A stretch of 64,000 nt of DNA from assembly GCF_001625215.2 (NCBI RefSeq), contig NC_030381.2, forward strand, positions 39,120,689-39,184,688, in the 5' to 3' direction. This stretch comes from Daucus carota subsp. sativus. Its lineage: Eukaryota; Streptophyta; Magnoliopsida; Apiales; Apiaceae. The notes beneath the pieces were generated by a model, which saw only the letters and a program-made list of their open reading frames with translations, did not search any database and had not been told where the DNA came from. Both the position numbers and the translations under genes were made by a program. Numbering within the stretch: position 1 is the stretch's first letter; each line of letters opens with the position of its first letter. This document shows positions 21,761 through 33,100 of this stretch, in pieces.

Positions 21761-24740
21761 CAATAATTAATTAGCCACTATTATAAAGATCTTATTTGCA
21801 TATGTATGTACTTGTATAGACGCTTAGGTCAGTGTCTACGTGCTGCTTTAATTAGTACCAGAAGCTGTCTGTAGCGTTTCGCATCAACAATTTCTCCTCG
21901 TAGGACATATATATCGTAGCTATATGCAGTATTAATGTATTGGTGAAGGCCACACAAAATAAGAAGCATGATCGATTCTACAATAATTTACTCCTAGCTA
22001 GATCGATAAACTTCACTAACAAATCCTAATATTCTAATCTGTAGTTTCTGTATAATATTCGAACAAAATCTGCTAACTTGACGTTCACTGATATTGCGCA
22101 AAATATATAGTTTATTTCTTTTTAAGTAGCAGAAATGTAATTGAATCTAGTGAGTTTTTCTGTAAGAAATTAAATAAAATAAGTTAAATGTAAAGTTTGT
22201 GCTGTAAGTAAAATTGATCTCACATCTGGTTGAAATATAACATAAAATTCATTTGGGGTTTTCTTCGAACACTAACATCTTGAGCTCTTAGATGGACGCG
22301 GAGTAATTTGGTGTTTTTTTAAAAGAAGAGTGCTAAATATAATGTGTGAGAATAAACATAAAAAAGATTATACTTCATTGTATGACAAGTTAGTATGTCG
22401 TTGGAGATACTCTAACACCTCCTTACTCTTAATCTCTTTCTACTCTTTTCTTAACAGCTTTCCCCCTTTTTTCTCAGCCTTCTATTGGTTTTAATGCCAC
22501 CTTTGATTCCCCCCTCTCAATCGAAATATTTGATTTTTGTATGGCCCAATTCAATATGTATCCTTATCCCAGGATGTTGGATCTATCAACTTCTTGGTGA
22601 AGTCTTAGTTTGATCCGACAATTGTTTGAATCTGGCACACCAGTTAATGTTTAGTTCGTTAACAACAGCTAGCAGTGAGCAACAATAATAGTAAGCAGAT
22701 TATTCAGTTTGTTTACGTTGTACTTCAGATGCTTAATCTGACTTGTCTGAATTATGCATCAACTAAATATTCAGTTCCTTGATTAACAATAGCAATGAAC
22801 AGCCCGTTCAGTTGATTTATATTTTACTTGAAATAAGTTAAGCAATGGATTAAGCCAAGTAGTCGTTGGGTTGATATAGGAACGTAGTAACCGATTGTTA
22901 GGAGTTTTAGTTTCTATCATGTTTTATTTATTTATTTTATTATCAATGTACGTACCAGTTTTATCATCAACGAGAATAAAATAGAGTATCAGTTTAGTCG
23001 CACATTCAAATTTATATTCTACAAAATCGGTATCAAAGCTAGAGATATATTGGTGAAAGCATGGTGACGTCCAAAAAGACATCTCTTCCTCGGCTTTTTC
23101 ACTTCTAGAATAGTACTTAGTTCTTGTCCGTGCTATACCATGTCGAGTTGAGTCTGATCATTGATAGGTGATCATAAGTATTTCCCATGGTCATTTGACT
23201 TTTTATTCATAGTATTAAAAATTTTGAGCACATATTTAATAAAATAGAATTCTGAAAATTTTCCTAAAAAGAATTATTTATATCATATTTTTATTAGAAA
23301 TTAAAAATTTTAAAATACTAATTTTGCTATAGGATCAAAACAAAAATCAGGTGTGAATAGTCATATGACCTACAAAAAGGATCACATGAGTACTTTCATT
23401 TCAATTTTAATATTTAATATATATTATTTTGACAGGTATATTAAGTTATAAAAAGATAACTATACTAAATTCTTATATAAAGTAAAATTTTGCTTTAAAT
23501 TTTATTTGATATAAATAATTATATTTATAAGAAATTCTTTTTACATCTTAAAATATATGTAAAGGTATAAAAACAATTAAAACGGAAAGAAAGGTGGGAG
23601 GTGAAAAGCGTAGTACTAAGAATTTTGTAAGATGATCTGCGAATCAGGCTGCACACCTCGGCTAGACGATGTCTGATCGTGGAGAGTGGGTTGACGTCCG
23701 TCCTTTCTAATGTGTTGGAACTGATCAGCATTTTAAAGGAAAAAAACCCGAATAATAACCATGAAAGTCATATATAGACCATCTCATTTATTTACTGTTT
23801 TTATTTTTGATCGTTACCCTATATTTCACATTATCTAAGACAGCAAATTTTAATATTATAAAAATGAGGTGTGTATCTTTGTGTCCCCACAAATTCTCCT
23901 ACGAACAGGTTAAACACTCTTGACTTCTACACTTTGTATATCAAATATTCTTTGATCGAATTTTCTATGGTGTGTCCATGGGCACACAATAGTCACTGAC
24001 TTCCATGAGAATACTAACTTTTTAATTGGTGGATGAATATTAAATGTTGATGGCCCCATGCATTCACACCAATTCCACCAATCAAATTAAGCCATTTTCA
24101 TGAGAGTTTGTACTTAGCATGTGCCCATGGGCACACACTAGAAAAACCGTTCTTTGATTGTTTAAAGGTAAGGTATTGGTCTTCGTGTCCATGTGTAAAA
24201 TCTTTCGAACAATTGGTTTTAAAATTTTTAAAATTCACTGGAAAAAAGGAGACTCAAAACTAAAAGAAGCGGTAATTTACGAGCTGTACTTGTACACATC
24301 TGTAGATCTACTTATGCGAAAAAAATATGGCGACACAAATTCGCGAGATGCAGGGAATGGCTAGCTGGCCCTTGCAGAAATCAAGGAACTAGGACTTGAC
24401 CGTTGACTAAAACACCTATCCTTACAGGCTCGCACGTCTCCCACCGTAAAATGAACGCTGTAAAAACCAAAGTGAACACACGCCCTGTAAGTTCAGACCG
24501 TTAAAAACCGAGCATTTAACTAAAAAATTTGTTTTTTTTGATCAAACTAAAAAATTTGTGTTAGTCTGTGCTCATTTTAAATATAATATATTTTATTTAT
24601 ACATTGTATGCATACAACAGTAAGAAATTTTACGTTTAAATGTTAAAATTCGAATAATAGCTGTGAATCATGTGGATTAGTAAATCTCGACAAAAATGTT
24701 GTTACAAGGTTGGTCTGAGGTAAGAGCAGAAAAAATAATA
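21761..24740. other. Intergenic region with an LTR fossil
   Basis: No gene recognised. The first few hundred bases are probably the 3' untranslated region of the zinc-finger gene. An LTR-like fossil at 22575-23040 is listed separately. The frames at 23525-23731 and 24158-24364 carry no motif. A direct repeat of GTGTGTCCATGGGCACACA-like words near 23970-23990 and 24119-24139 may mark another small decayed element. Confidence 0.45.
22575..23040 (+). mobile_element. LTR retrotransposon fossil, Copia-like solo LTR remnant
   Basis: About 450 bp starting TGTTGG and ending TACA, followed a few bases on by CGGTATCAAAGC, which resembles the tRNA-Met primer-binding site that follows the left LTR of plant Copia elements. 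No internal coding region follows, so this is a decayed remnant, old by its condition. Family assignment is tentative. Confidence 0.4.
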
Positions 24741-25022
24741 CTCCCTCCGTCCCTCTCATTTCTTATCAAATGGGTTGGGCACGGAGGTTAAGAAATATGT
24801 ATAAAGCAGTGGAAAAAAGAAAAGAAAGTGGGTGAAGTGGTGAGATCCATTGATTTTTTATGTATAAAAAGAAGATAGTGGAGTAAAAGTAGTGTGAAAA
24901 GAGAAGAAAAAGTGGAGAAGTGATGGGATCCATTGACTATTTTTGATAAGTTTTGAAATGTAAAGAATTGGATGGGACATCTCAAAAAGGAAAGTGTAAA
25001 GAAATGGGTGGGACGGAGGGAG
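24741..25022. mobile_element. Stowaway-type MITE
   Basis: Starts CTCCCTCCGTCCC and ends GGGACGGAGGGAG, perfect inverted copies over 13 bp, flanked by TA on both sides. The 282-bp interior is rich in AAAGAAATGGGTGGG-like repeats. The frames called across it are artefacts. It lies about 350 bp upstream of the DUF3511 gene start, inside its likely promoter. Confidence 0.92.
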
Positions 25023-25370
25023 TACTAAAGAAAAGATTTGAAATGATAGTTGATCATCCCACGACAGAGACAATGAAAACTTCGAGGTTGTTGTCATCAA
25101 GCTCTGCACATCCTGAATTGAATATTTGTTCTTTCCCCTGAATAATGCTGCCTAATTCATTTGCATATAAATTTCAAAATCTACACTTAATTAAATATTC
25201 TTATTATCCTGTACGGAGACCACCACCCAACCAACCCTGTTACACATTCAGATTCAATAAAAAGATTTACAGCTAGCTAACTAGCTCATCTGCTCATTGT
25301 TTCTCTCCCATCTTGAATATATCTCAATCTTCAAACAATCACACACACAAAAACACACAGTGATTTAGTT

Positions 25371-25691
25371 ATGGAGGAGTGCAGGCCGAGTTTTCGAAGC
25401 TCAGCGGGAGAGAGGAGGCTCGAGATTGTGAGCGGAAAGGTGCTCACGGGGAACCAGATGTATTCGGGGCCTGATATGAGTGCGATTTCCACCAGAGTGA
25501 ACAGGCTGAGCCAGGTGGCTTCTTCGTCGCCTGCTAAGTCAAGCTGGGGGTTTAATGATCCTGAGATGAAGAGGAAAAAGAGGATTGCTAAGTATAAAGT
25601 TTACACTATTGAAGGCAGGTTCAAAGCTTCTGTGCGGAATGGGTTTCGTTGGATCAAGAACAAGTGCTCGGAGTTCATCCATGGCTATTGA
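25371..25691 (+). CDS. DUF3511 domain protein
   Basis: A 106-residue plant protein of unknown function. The signature is the C-terminal DUF3511 core at residues 64-106: a Pro-Glu-Met-Lys-Arg-Lys-Lys-Arg start, KYKVYTIEGRFKASVRN in the middle and GFRWIKNKCSEFIHGY at the end. This is basic and aromatic-rich. The N-terminal half (1-63) is Ser/Arg-rich and probably disordered. Length and position of the domain are normal for the family, and the gene is a single exon. The start has an A three bases upstream (TTATGG) and a CA-rich leader before it. Members are small, often growth- or stress-responsive, but no molecular role is known to me. Confidence 0.9.
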   Translation: MEECRPSFRSSAGERRLEIVSGKVLTGNQMYSGPDMSAISTRVNRLSQVASSSPAKSSWGFNDPEMKRKKRIAKYKVYTIEGRFKASVRNGFRWIKNKCSEFIHGY

Positions 25692-26400
25692 CTTGTATTC
25701 TACGTTACCCTCGACTCTTTATTCTGCTTCGACTACGCATGTCAGGCACTTTATACTCGAAAATGGCTATGGAAATTCCGAACTCAGACGTTTTGGATAT
25801 TTACAGTCGAGTCCGGGTAACATAGTTTGTATTCTCAATCCATTTTTGTGTTTCTTATTTTTGACATTTTTTAGGAGTTACGACTTGTATGAGAATTTGC
25901 CCTGCATTAAGATTAAGAGGGTTTTCGATTTGTCGAATCTCATGTGCAATTTGTAACTTTCTTTTCTAGCAGTGGATTGGGTTTTTAATGTCTCATTCTT
26001 GATCCTATATGATTTCTTAAGATTTGCTTTATGTAATTATTTTTTTCTCTGGAAAAAGTAAGCACATTATTAACAGGAAGAAATGTAATTCAAACCGCCC
26101 GATTAAAATTTAATTTTAATGCAGAAGCATGACACAATGACTCAATGTTGATCCAAATCATGATAAAAAGAACTTGCAAATTCATTGAATATACATGCAG
26201 AAAAAGTTATTCATCTTCATACAGATGAATAACAATCTCATCTTTTCTCTTCTACATGCTAAACATACAAAATTGTCCGCACTTGTTGAACCAGCTACAT
26301 TAGATGTAGTTATCAGGAACAATTAGTGTTCCTACTGTACTACAAAACCTGCATATCTAGCTAGATCATTAGTGTCTATGCTTTCCCTCGCATTGGCTCT
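25692..26400. other. Convergent 3' flanks of the DUF3511 and DUF761 genes
   Basis: The plus-strand DUF3511 gene and the minus-strand DUF761 gene converge here. No further gene was seen; the 123-residue frame at 25585-25956 overlaps the DUF3511 gene in another frame and is a shadow. Confidence 0.55.
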
Positions 26401-27453
26401 TCATTTGTGGGTAAGCGTTTGTGTCGACGCTTTAGATCCCTTGTGTTGGCTCTTCATCTGTTGGTAAAATTGCTTGATGAACTGATCAGCTTTAACATCA
26501 ATCATCACGTCCGCTGCACATTTCTCAAGCAATTTATCATCAGTGTCTTCCTCGGCTTCAGTCTCTTCGTTCAAGTCCAGATCATGAAGATTGAGGGCTG
26601 ATTTATATCGTCTCATCTTCTGCAGACTTAAATCTTGGAGATTACTAGTCGACTTGCTAGGACTCATCCTGCTTTTTCTCCCGAGTTTGCTACGATCACC
26701 AGATGATTTACGGTGTTTTCTCCTGCTATTTGCTATAGCAAGATTACGGAGATTACTAGCCGATACACTGTGGCTCACGGTGCCAATGAATTCTTCCAGA
26801 TCATCATCTGATACACTGTTGCTCATGGTGCCTATATTATTGGGCGATAAACCGGGGCTCGTGGTGCCCGTTGATTTATCAAGATTGTCCGGTGACGAAT
26901 TGGAGCTCATGGTGCCTGTACTCGCTCCTTGGAGATTATTAGGCGATGCACAGGGGGATAAGTCCGGGCTCGTGGTGCCTGTACTCGCTCCTTGGAGATT
27001 ATTAGGCGATGCACAGGGGGATAAGCCCAGGCTCACGGTGCCTGTGCCCAGGCTCATGGTGCCTGTGCTCCCGGATTCGTGGAGGCTATTAGGCGAGTCA
27101 TATTTGCTCGCTGTGCCCCATGAAGTAGCAGATAAGGGGAACCCTAGAGCTGGTTCACTAATCGGGGAATGACGAGGAGACGGAGATGAAGATCGAGTGG
27201 CCTGCATATGCAAAGGGCGCATTGATCCCACAAACTTCTTCCAGCCCTCTGCATTATTACCATTTATTTTGTCATCCTTGCGGCTAACAGATTTTTTATT
27301 TTTTCTGTTTTTTTCATTTGGGCTGCCACTTAGCATGTCCAATGCTGCATTAAACAAGGTGAATCTTTGCTTCCTTCTTGCATGTCTCTGATCATCTAAA
27401 TAACAGCTAGGTCCGACGGTGACGCCAGCAACAAATTGGTTCTTTTCGGCCAT
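26401..27453 (-). CDS. DUF761 family protein, copy A, with expanded Ser-rich repeats
   Basis: A 350-residue paralogue of the gene at 28907-29554. Shared parts are, in order: a KQRFTLFNAALDMLSG block near the N-terminus, WKKFVGSMRPLH, a TSWGT block, LHDLDLNEE, and the C-terminal DUF761 signature ADQFIKQFYQQMKSQ. The middle is expanded by degenerate Ser/Thr/Gly/Pro repeats with the pattern S-P-N-N-L and S-T-G-T; two copies are an exact 63-bp (21-residue) tandem duplication. An extra tail (HKGSKASTQTLTHK) follows the family's usual end. The ATG at 27453 is chosen because it lies downstream of a TATA box and a leader hairpin; the frame stays open further upstream. DUF761 proteins resemble cotton-fibre expressed proteins. 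Molecular role unknown. Confidence 0.82.
   Translation of the reverse strand: MAEKNQFVAGVTVGPSCYLDDQRHARRKQRFTLFNAALDMLSGSPNEKNRKNKKSVSRKDDKINGNNAEGWKKFVGSMRPLHMQATRSSSPSPRHSPISEPALGFPLSATSWGTASKYDSPNSLHESGSTGTMSLGTGTVSLGLSPCASPNNLQGASTGTTSPDLSPCASPNNLQGASTGTMSSNSSPDNLDKSTGTTSPGLSPNNIGTMSNSVSDDDLEEFIGTVSHSVSASNLRNLAIANSRRKHRKSSGDRSKLGRKSRMSPSKSTSNLQDLSLQKMRRYKSALNLHDLDLNEETEAEEDTDDKLLEKCAADVMIDVKADQFIKQFYQQMKSQHKGSKASTQTLTHK
26921..27046. repeat. 63-bp in-frame coding tandem duplication
   Basis: CTCGCTCCTTGGAGATTATT begins at 26921 and again at 26984, exactly 63 bp apart; the two copies differ at few positions. The repeat adds 21 residues to the DUF761 copy A protein without breaking the frame. 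Looser relatives of the unit flank it on both sides. Confidence 0.9.
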
Positions 27454-27513
27454 ATACGAGGAAGATCTGCGTCGATTATGCAAGCGTTGGTATGTTATCC
27501 TCAATCTGCCCTC

Positions 27514-27599
27514 CCTGCAATAATGCAGGAAGAGAGGATTAAGAAATTTCACGCAAGAATTCTCATTTTTGATGCTAGAAATATTTATACGAAGAATGG
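27514..27599 (-). promoter_or_regulatory. TATA box and leader hairpin of DUF761 copy A
   Basis: On the minus strand TATAAATAT (27591-27599) is a good TATA box, about 138 bp before the ATG. CCTGCA (27514-27519) and TGCAGG (27524-27529) form a short hairpin with a 4-base loop about 62-85 bp downstream of the TATA box, so probably within the leader. The same arrangement occurs in copy B. Confidence 0.6.
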
Positions 27600-28906
27600 A
27601 GTTTTACACATTTCGGTACAAATTTGTCGAGTTACCAAAATACCCATTTTATATGTGTATTAGGAGCATCTACATGCTTCAGGTACTTTGGTAAGAAACA
27701 CAAGGGAACTGGTGCTTGATACATTTGAAGGGCAAAATGGGCAACTAAAACACTTGATAATGAACCAGTATTTAAACTGGTGGTAACGCGAACATGTAGG
27801 AAATTGTTAATGATATTATTAATTGCCTCTAGTGGATACGATGAAAAATCTGAGACTCCGAGCCAATCTGATGCATTTTCCCCTGTAATTTTATTTTCTT
27901 TTTCATCACTGTTTTGACGAATGAATAGTTTTAACTCATTAGACTTTGTTTAAGTTCTAAATTTAAGACCCGTGTCACCTTTCAAACAAGGGCATGTTTT
28001 TTTTTTCAGGAAACAAGGGCTTGTTTAATGTATCAGTTTCTTGAAAAAAAAATTCTTTCAAAAATAAAAACACTTCAAACATCATATTTTCAAGATACAA
28101 ATCTGCAAAAGTGGAAAACACAAATTTGAATTATATATTAGAGAACCATAAGAAGGAGCATGATTGTAGAAATCAGGAATCAAAACTAATCTGTTGACCT
28201 ACCGATTCAGGATTTATATGAGGTTTATCAAAGTTTTTTGAAATAAATCAGAATTTTTTAGTCAAATCGGAGAGTAATCGAGAATGTTTAGAACACCGTA
28301 AATGAGTCTTAAATAATATTTGGAGAAACTTAGAATGTACAAAAAAAAATACACACACTTTTTTAAGTATAACTTTCCTTTTTTTTTTTTTTTACATTTG
28401 CTATGACTATCTCCTTTAAATTTCATCTTGTGATGAGTCTAATTGTTGCTGTGGGTGTGGGAGCAAATTTAACTTGCATTTGAACATGTTTTGTAAAGAG
28501 TCTTATGGTTAAATGTTGTTTGGTTTATGTCTTATAGATTATACATAAATTTGTTTCTTTCGCTTACTGTTTTTATTCGCTGCAATCTTTCCATGTAGTT
28601 CAAACTTCACCACCCATAATCATACAATTGACTGATAAACTTAATTGAACAATCATGCATGTTATTACGGGAAGATAAAAGCACCATTTTATACATTACA
28701 CACCTGCATGCATGCATCCACATGAGTACAATCTTATCAAATTACTGCAGTTTGATTTTTCTGTTTCACTGTCCGTCTCTCAGCCCATAACACAAGAAAA
28801 GCCTACTATAAAGATTAAAGGTTATGATTGAATATGAAACAGAAAAACCGAAGATTTGTTTACAAGACCGCACGAATAATGTACTTAAAGCGCTCCTCGT
28901 TTTCTA
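27600..28906. other. Spacer between the two DUF761 genes
   Basis: No gene seen. It holds the upstream region of copy A and the 3' flank of copy B. About 28190-28310 contains GACCTACCGATTCAGGATTT, an inverted relative of sequence near 29735-29885, so a dispersed repeat may flank copy B on both sides. Confidence 0.5.
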
Positions 28907-29554
28907 TTACTGACTCTTCATTTGATCATAGAATTTTGCAATGAACTCATCTGCCTTGGAATCAATCATGTCATCTGCCTCGCAATATTTTTCAAGCACA
29001 CTATCATTCTGTTCCTCATCATCAACATCTGCATCGACCTCTTCTTCCATGTCTAAATCATGAAGATTAAGAGCAGAGGCGTACCTACTCATGGTATCCG
29101 ACATTTTGCTGCTTAAACTATTTGTCGATTCACTTTGCCTCATTCTTCCTAATCCGGTTAATTCTTGAAGATTATTAGTTGATCCATAATTGCTCGGTGT
29201 TCCCCAAGAGGAGGTGGAAAATGACGAAGATGATCCAAAAAAATCATCGTCCGACGATGTTGATGGCCTAGAGAAAGCCTTCATTGGCTGCGGAGATCGG
29301 CTGTCCTGCGAATGTAAAGGCCGCATTGACCCAACAAGCTTCTTCCAGTTTTCATCAGAATTATTAGAATTATCATGATGTTTAGAAACGTTTATTGAGA
29401 TTTTTGCCTTTGATTTTTCGCCCGGGCGACCACGTAACATAACCATTGCGGTCTTGAATAGACTGAATCGTTTCTTCTTTTCCCCCCCATTTGGAATAAG
29501 ATTTGCAGGACCGTTGTGGATGACCATGACGTTGCTGGTTATTTTATCTTCCAT
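28907..29554 (-). CDS. DUF761 family protein, copy B
   Basis: A single-exon 215-residue protein, the compact form of the pair. An N-terminal basic block KKKRFSLFKTAMVMLRGRPG is followed by WKKLVGSMRPLHSQ, a Ser-rich stretch with FSTSSWGTPSNYG, the ALNLHDLDMEEE block with an acidic run, and the C-terminal DUF761 signature DSKADEFIAKFYDQMKSQ. It ends exactly at the signature, as is usual. Copy A lies 1.45 kb downstream on the same strand, so the two are a tandem duplication that later diverged mostly in the Ser-rich middle. No transmembrane segment. Function is not known. Confidence 0.85.
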   Translation of the reverse strand: MEDKITSNVMVIHNGPANLIPNGGEKKKRFSLFKTAMVMLRGRPGEKSKAKISINVSKHHDNSNNSDENWKKLVGSMRPLHSQDSRSPQPMKAFSRPSTSSDDDFFGSSSSFSTSSWGTPSNYGSTNNLQELTGLGRMRQSESTNSLSSKMSDTMSRYASALNLHDLDMEEEVDADVDDEEQNDSVLEKYCEADDMIDSKADEFIAKFYDQMKSQ

Positions 29555-29587
29555 AATCGTGTGATTATATTATCTCTACGCCTCTCT

Positions 29588-29666
29588 GCCCTGCAAAAAT
29601 GCAGGGCGGGAGGAACAGAAATGTTGCTCCTCAGAAGCAAAATTTACATTCTTTCAACTATTTATA
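29588..29666 (-). promoter_or_regulatory. TATA box and leader hairpin of DUF761 copy B
   Basis: TATAAATAG (29658-29666, minus strand) is a TATA box. GCCCTGCA (29588-29595) and TGCAGGGC (29600-29607) form an 8-bp stem with a 4-base loop, about 51-78 bp downstream of the TATA box and 34 bp before the ATG at 29554. It matches the hairpin of copy A in sequence and placement. Confidence 0.65.
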
Positions 29667-30175
29667 CAGGTCTTTTATTTTTTTCATTTGCGTTTTGACT
29701 AATCTAGGCATGTAAAATGTTAATGAATTTTAAAAATATTTTTAGTTGATAAAAATTGTTGATTTATTTAAAAATTTCTGACTTTTTTAAAATATATTTT
29801 ATTAATTTACTGATTACTTTTAATTTGTCTGAAAATCTTCAATAAATCATGAATCAGTAGGTCGGAAACCTAATCCCCGACACAAGAAAAGATGGGTGTG
29901 ACTAAATAAATTTTTTTATTGTAGTTTTAGGATTAAAATTTAAAAGATATATTTTAATTTAAAAAGTATATTATTAAAAATAATTTTTATTAGAGGCCAT
30001 CTGCCCCGTTCGTGTAAAGCCCATACAATATGTTTGGGCTGACAGCAGTTCAACTCTTCAGTTGATGTTCATAAGCTTCAGATGCAGCTCCATCATAAAA
30101 TTCATCAATTTAGAATTTAAATAAACAAAAATTCAATAAAAACCACAACTTTAGTATTTCCTGAAGAATCTTGAA
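29667..30175. other. Divergent promoter region between DUF761 copy B and the 30.2-kb gene
   Basis: The minus-strand copy B and the plus-strand gene at 30176 diverge from this stretch. It includes a diverged dispersed repeat (about 29735-29885, with TCATGAATCAGTAGGTCGG). No other gene seen. Confidence 0.5.
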
Positions 30176-33100
30176 ATGGGTTTAGAACCAAATTCTTCAT
30201 CATCAGCGTCGGCATCAAATTCTTGTTCATTATCTTCATCAGCATCACCAGTGGCGCAGCCTGCAGTTGCGTGTAGCAGTGGAAAAAGAAGTAGAGATCC
30301 TGAAGATGAGGTTTACGTAGACAATCTTAACTCTCACAAGCGTTACCTTAGCGAGGTTATTTACTCTTCTTTTAATCTTTTTCCAATGTATTTGCTTTTA
30401 ATCTTATTTATTTGTGTGTGTATATGTGTTTGTGTAAAGTTTATATCTTTTGATTAGTAATTGAAGTTTCATGACATTTATTTTGTGTGGTGTTGAGTTA
30501 TGCTGTTGAATTATGTAGAATTATTATCTTGTTCAGGGCATTGGGATTTTTGTGCCACATTTGTTCTTGTTTGGATACGACTCGGAATTGACAAAAAGAT
30601 TACGGGGGTGTTTGGATGGTGGGTGGGATTGGGAATGAGGGGTATGGGAATGGGGGGTACTGAATGGTATTCCAAGGGGTGTGGGTGTGGAGGGAATGAT
30701 TTCCCCATCAGGTGGGAACGAGGTTCCCACTCCATACAATAAAATTGCTAATCCAAACACCAACACATGAGTTTCAGTTTCTATTTCCCATTAACCGGGG
30801 TCATTAACCACGAACCAAACGCCCCCTATATGTATGTGTGTTTATTTGTGAAGTTTAAGTTTTTCTTTTGTTAATGGAAGTTATGTGACATTTTTTTGCT
30901 GCACGAATGATTTAGATTCAAATGTTCAGTTGAGTATTCTGTAGAGATTGTCCGTTTTTTGTATCCTATGATATTTTGTTGTGATTTATTATTAATATTA
31001 CTCACAATTGTTCAATGGGGTTTTCCGTCTCTTTCGTATATGGAGAATATAGTACTCTGTTCAAACAAAATCTTTGTTTACAGCCTGCGACATTTAAAGC
31101 TTCAAACTTGGCTTCACAGTTGCACACGGAAAAATAACAAGGGTCAAGAGGTTTCTAAAAGTATGCACAATGCAAAACACATCCTTCATTGAAAGGAAGC
31201 TCATTGGATGAATATAAATTAAGAAAATATATGTTAACACAATTCAAAGTAAATAACATTGTGAAAAATAAGTTGAAGTACTGTTCTATCGCTCATGCTG
31301 TGATATCAACTCAACTTTTATTTTTAAGAAATTAAGAAACATCAGTTTTTTTGACAATAATTGGTTGACATTCGTCAGTGAAGATTCAGAAAATCTCTGC
31401 TTCGATTGCATTGAATTATATGGTACAAATATTGTAATTTTGTTATTTGATATTACTACCACCATGTACCTAAATGCTCTTGCAGTCTTGCTAAAATGTA
31501 TAGTCTACATCAATTTTAAAGCTTTTGGGGTCAAACTTACTTCTAGCTATCAGTGGCGAGGGATTGAGACTCAGTAGATAAACTACAACCAGACAATAAA
31601 AGATTTATCGCATACTAGAAGATGGATTGACCCATACCTACACTTTGCTATTGGAGAGGACTTTTGGGTGGTGCAGGGGGAACTTATATTCTATATACCT
31701 CAGAAAGTGTATGGTGATGGCATTACACATTATTACATAGTACATGTCGTTTCGTAATATCTATCAGTAAAATAGAAGTCCTTGGTGCACAATGTCTTCT
31801 TTTTTTGTAGATGGGATCCTATTTGTGAATTAATACTTTATCAAGCCATTTTCCAGTTAGTGTTATTTGTTTGTATGAATTTCGGATGATGTAATGCTGA
31901 GTATCCTTAATCTGTGTTATAGCACTGTAAATATGAGGCTCTATTTGCGACTTGGGTTATTTGTTTGTTGAAATCATTTAAATTGCAGATAATGGCTTCA
32001 AGCTTGAATGGGCTGACGGTTGGTGACTCCTTAGCGGACACTCTCATGGATTCTCCTGCAAGGTCTGTGAACATGTTCTACCTTGGATGATTAATTATTG
32101 TATATAATTTGGTTCACATAAAATTTTTAGTTACGTGTAAAGATTTTATCTTACATGAGGTCATATTTTTTTTTTATATTTTTTGTGCCCTATCCACCGC
32201 ACCGGAATCGTCATAATATCTTATTATTTGAATTGCGTGTACACTCACTTTTGTGCCCATATCCTCACATTATAAAGGAAGAAAATATGATGGATCACAA
32301 CCTATAGAAAAGACAAGAATTTTAACCTTAAAAATCAATAAAATAAGCTCCAAAGATTATTAAAGGTTTCATCTCATATGTAGTTGGAATACCCTAGACT
32401 AGAAAAGTACTCTTAATCGATAAATATATTATTGCAAATCAACTAACATGCAAATTAATATGTGTATTTAAACTCCTTTTTATTACTTCACTACTCCCTC
32501 CGTCCCCCTCAATTGTTTACATTGGGGGATGGGGTTTCCGCACGTATTTTAAGGCTCTCATAAAATATAGTTTGATAAATTATTTTTAACTTTTTTTCTT
32601 CTGAATAAAAGTTGAATGTTTAAATTTTTATACTTGCACAAGAAATTTTTTAAAAAGTTGTGAAACTATATTTTATATACATCTTAAAATGTGTATCAAG
32701 CAGTTGAAAAAAACCGTAACGAAATGAGAGGGATAGAGGAGTACAATGATCTTAATTGGACTTTTAACAAATTACATTTAACTTTTATACTTGGGTAATA
32801 ACATATATACAAGTTAAAATTTCCTGCTCTGTATGACCGCATCACATAATTAATCTCTCTAGCTGTTGCAAGGGCAGAAAAACATAAGAAACAACTATGA
32901 ATGGGGTTTGCAAACAAGTCTTTATGCATTTTTAGTTATGTATGAAATAAATACTTGAACAAAAGCAACCTGGAAAGTTGACTTTTTCATGTATTTGCAG
33001 CTGGCATCTATATTAATACAAAGGTAAAAAAAATTTTAGTCTCTTTGTTGACCTGCCTAGTATCCTACCATGTTTATTTGGTGAATTTAAATCATATAAT

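Noticed and set aside
26591-27172. 193-residue plus-strand frame with Leu-rich repeats
   Set aside because: Antisense to DUF761 copy A; its apparent repeats mirror the coding repeats on the minus strand.
33001-33023. Possible 23-bp micro-exon between TTTGCAG and GTAAAA in intron 2 of the gene at 30176
   Set aside because: Including it would bring an in-frame stop; direct joining of exons 2 and 3 keeps the phase and gives a sensible protein.
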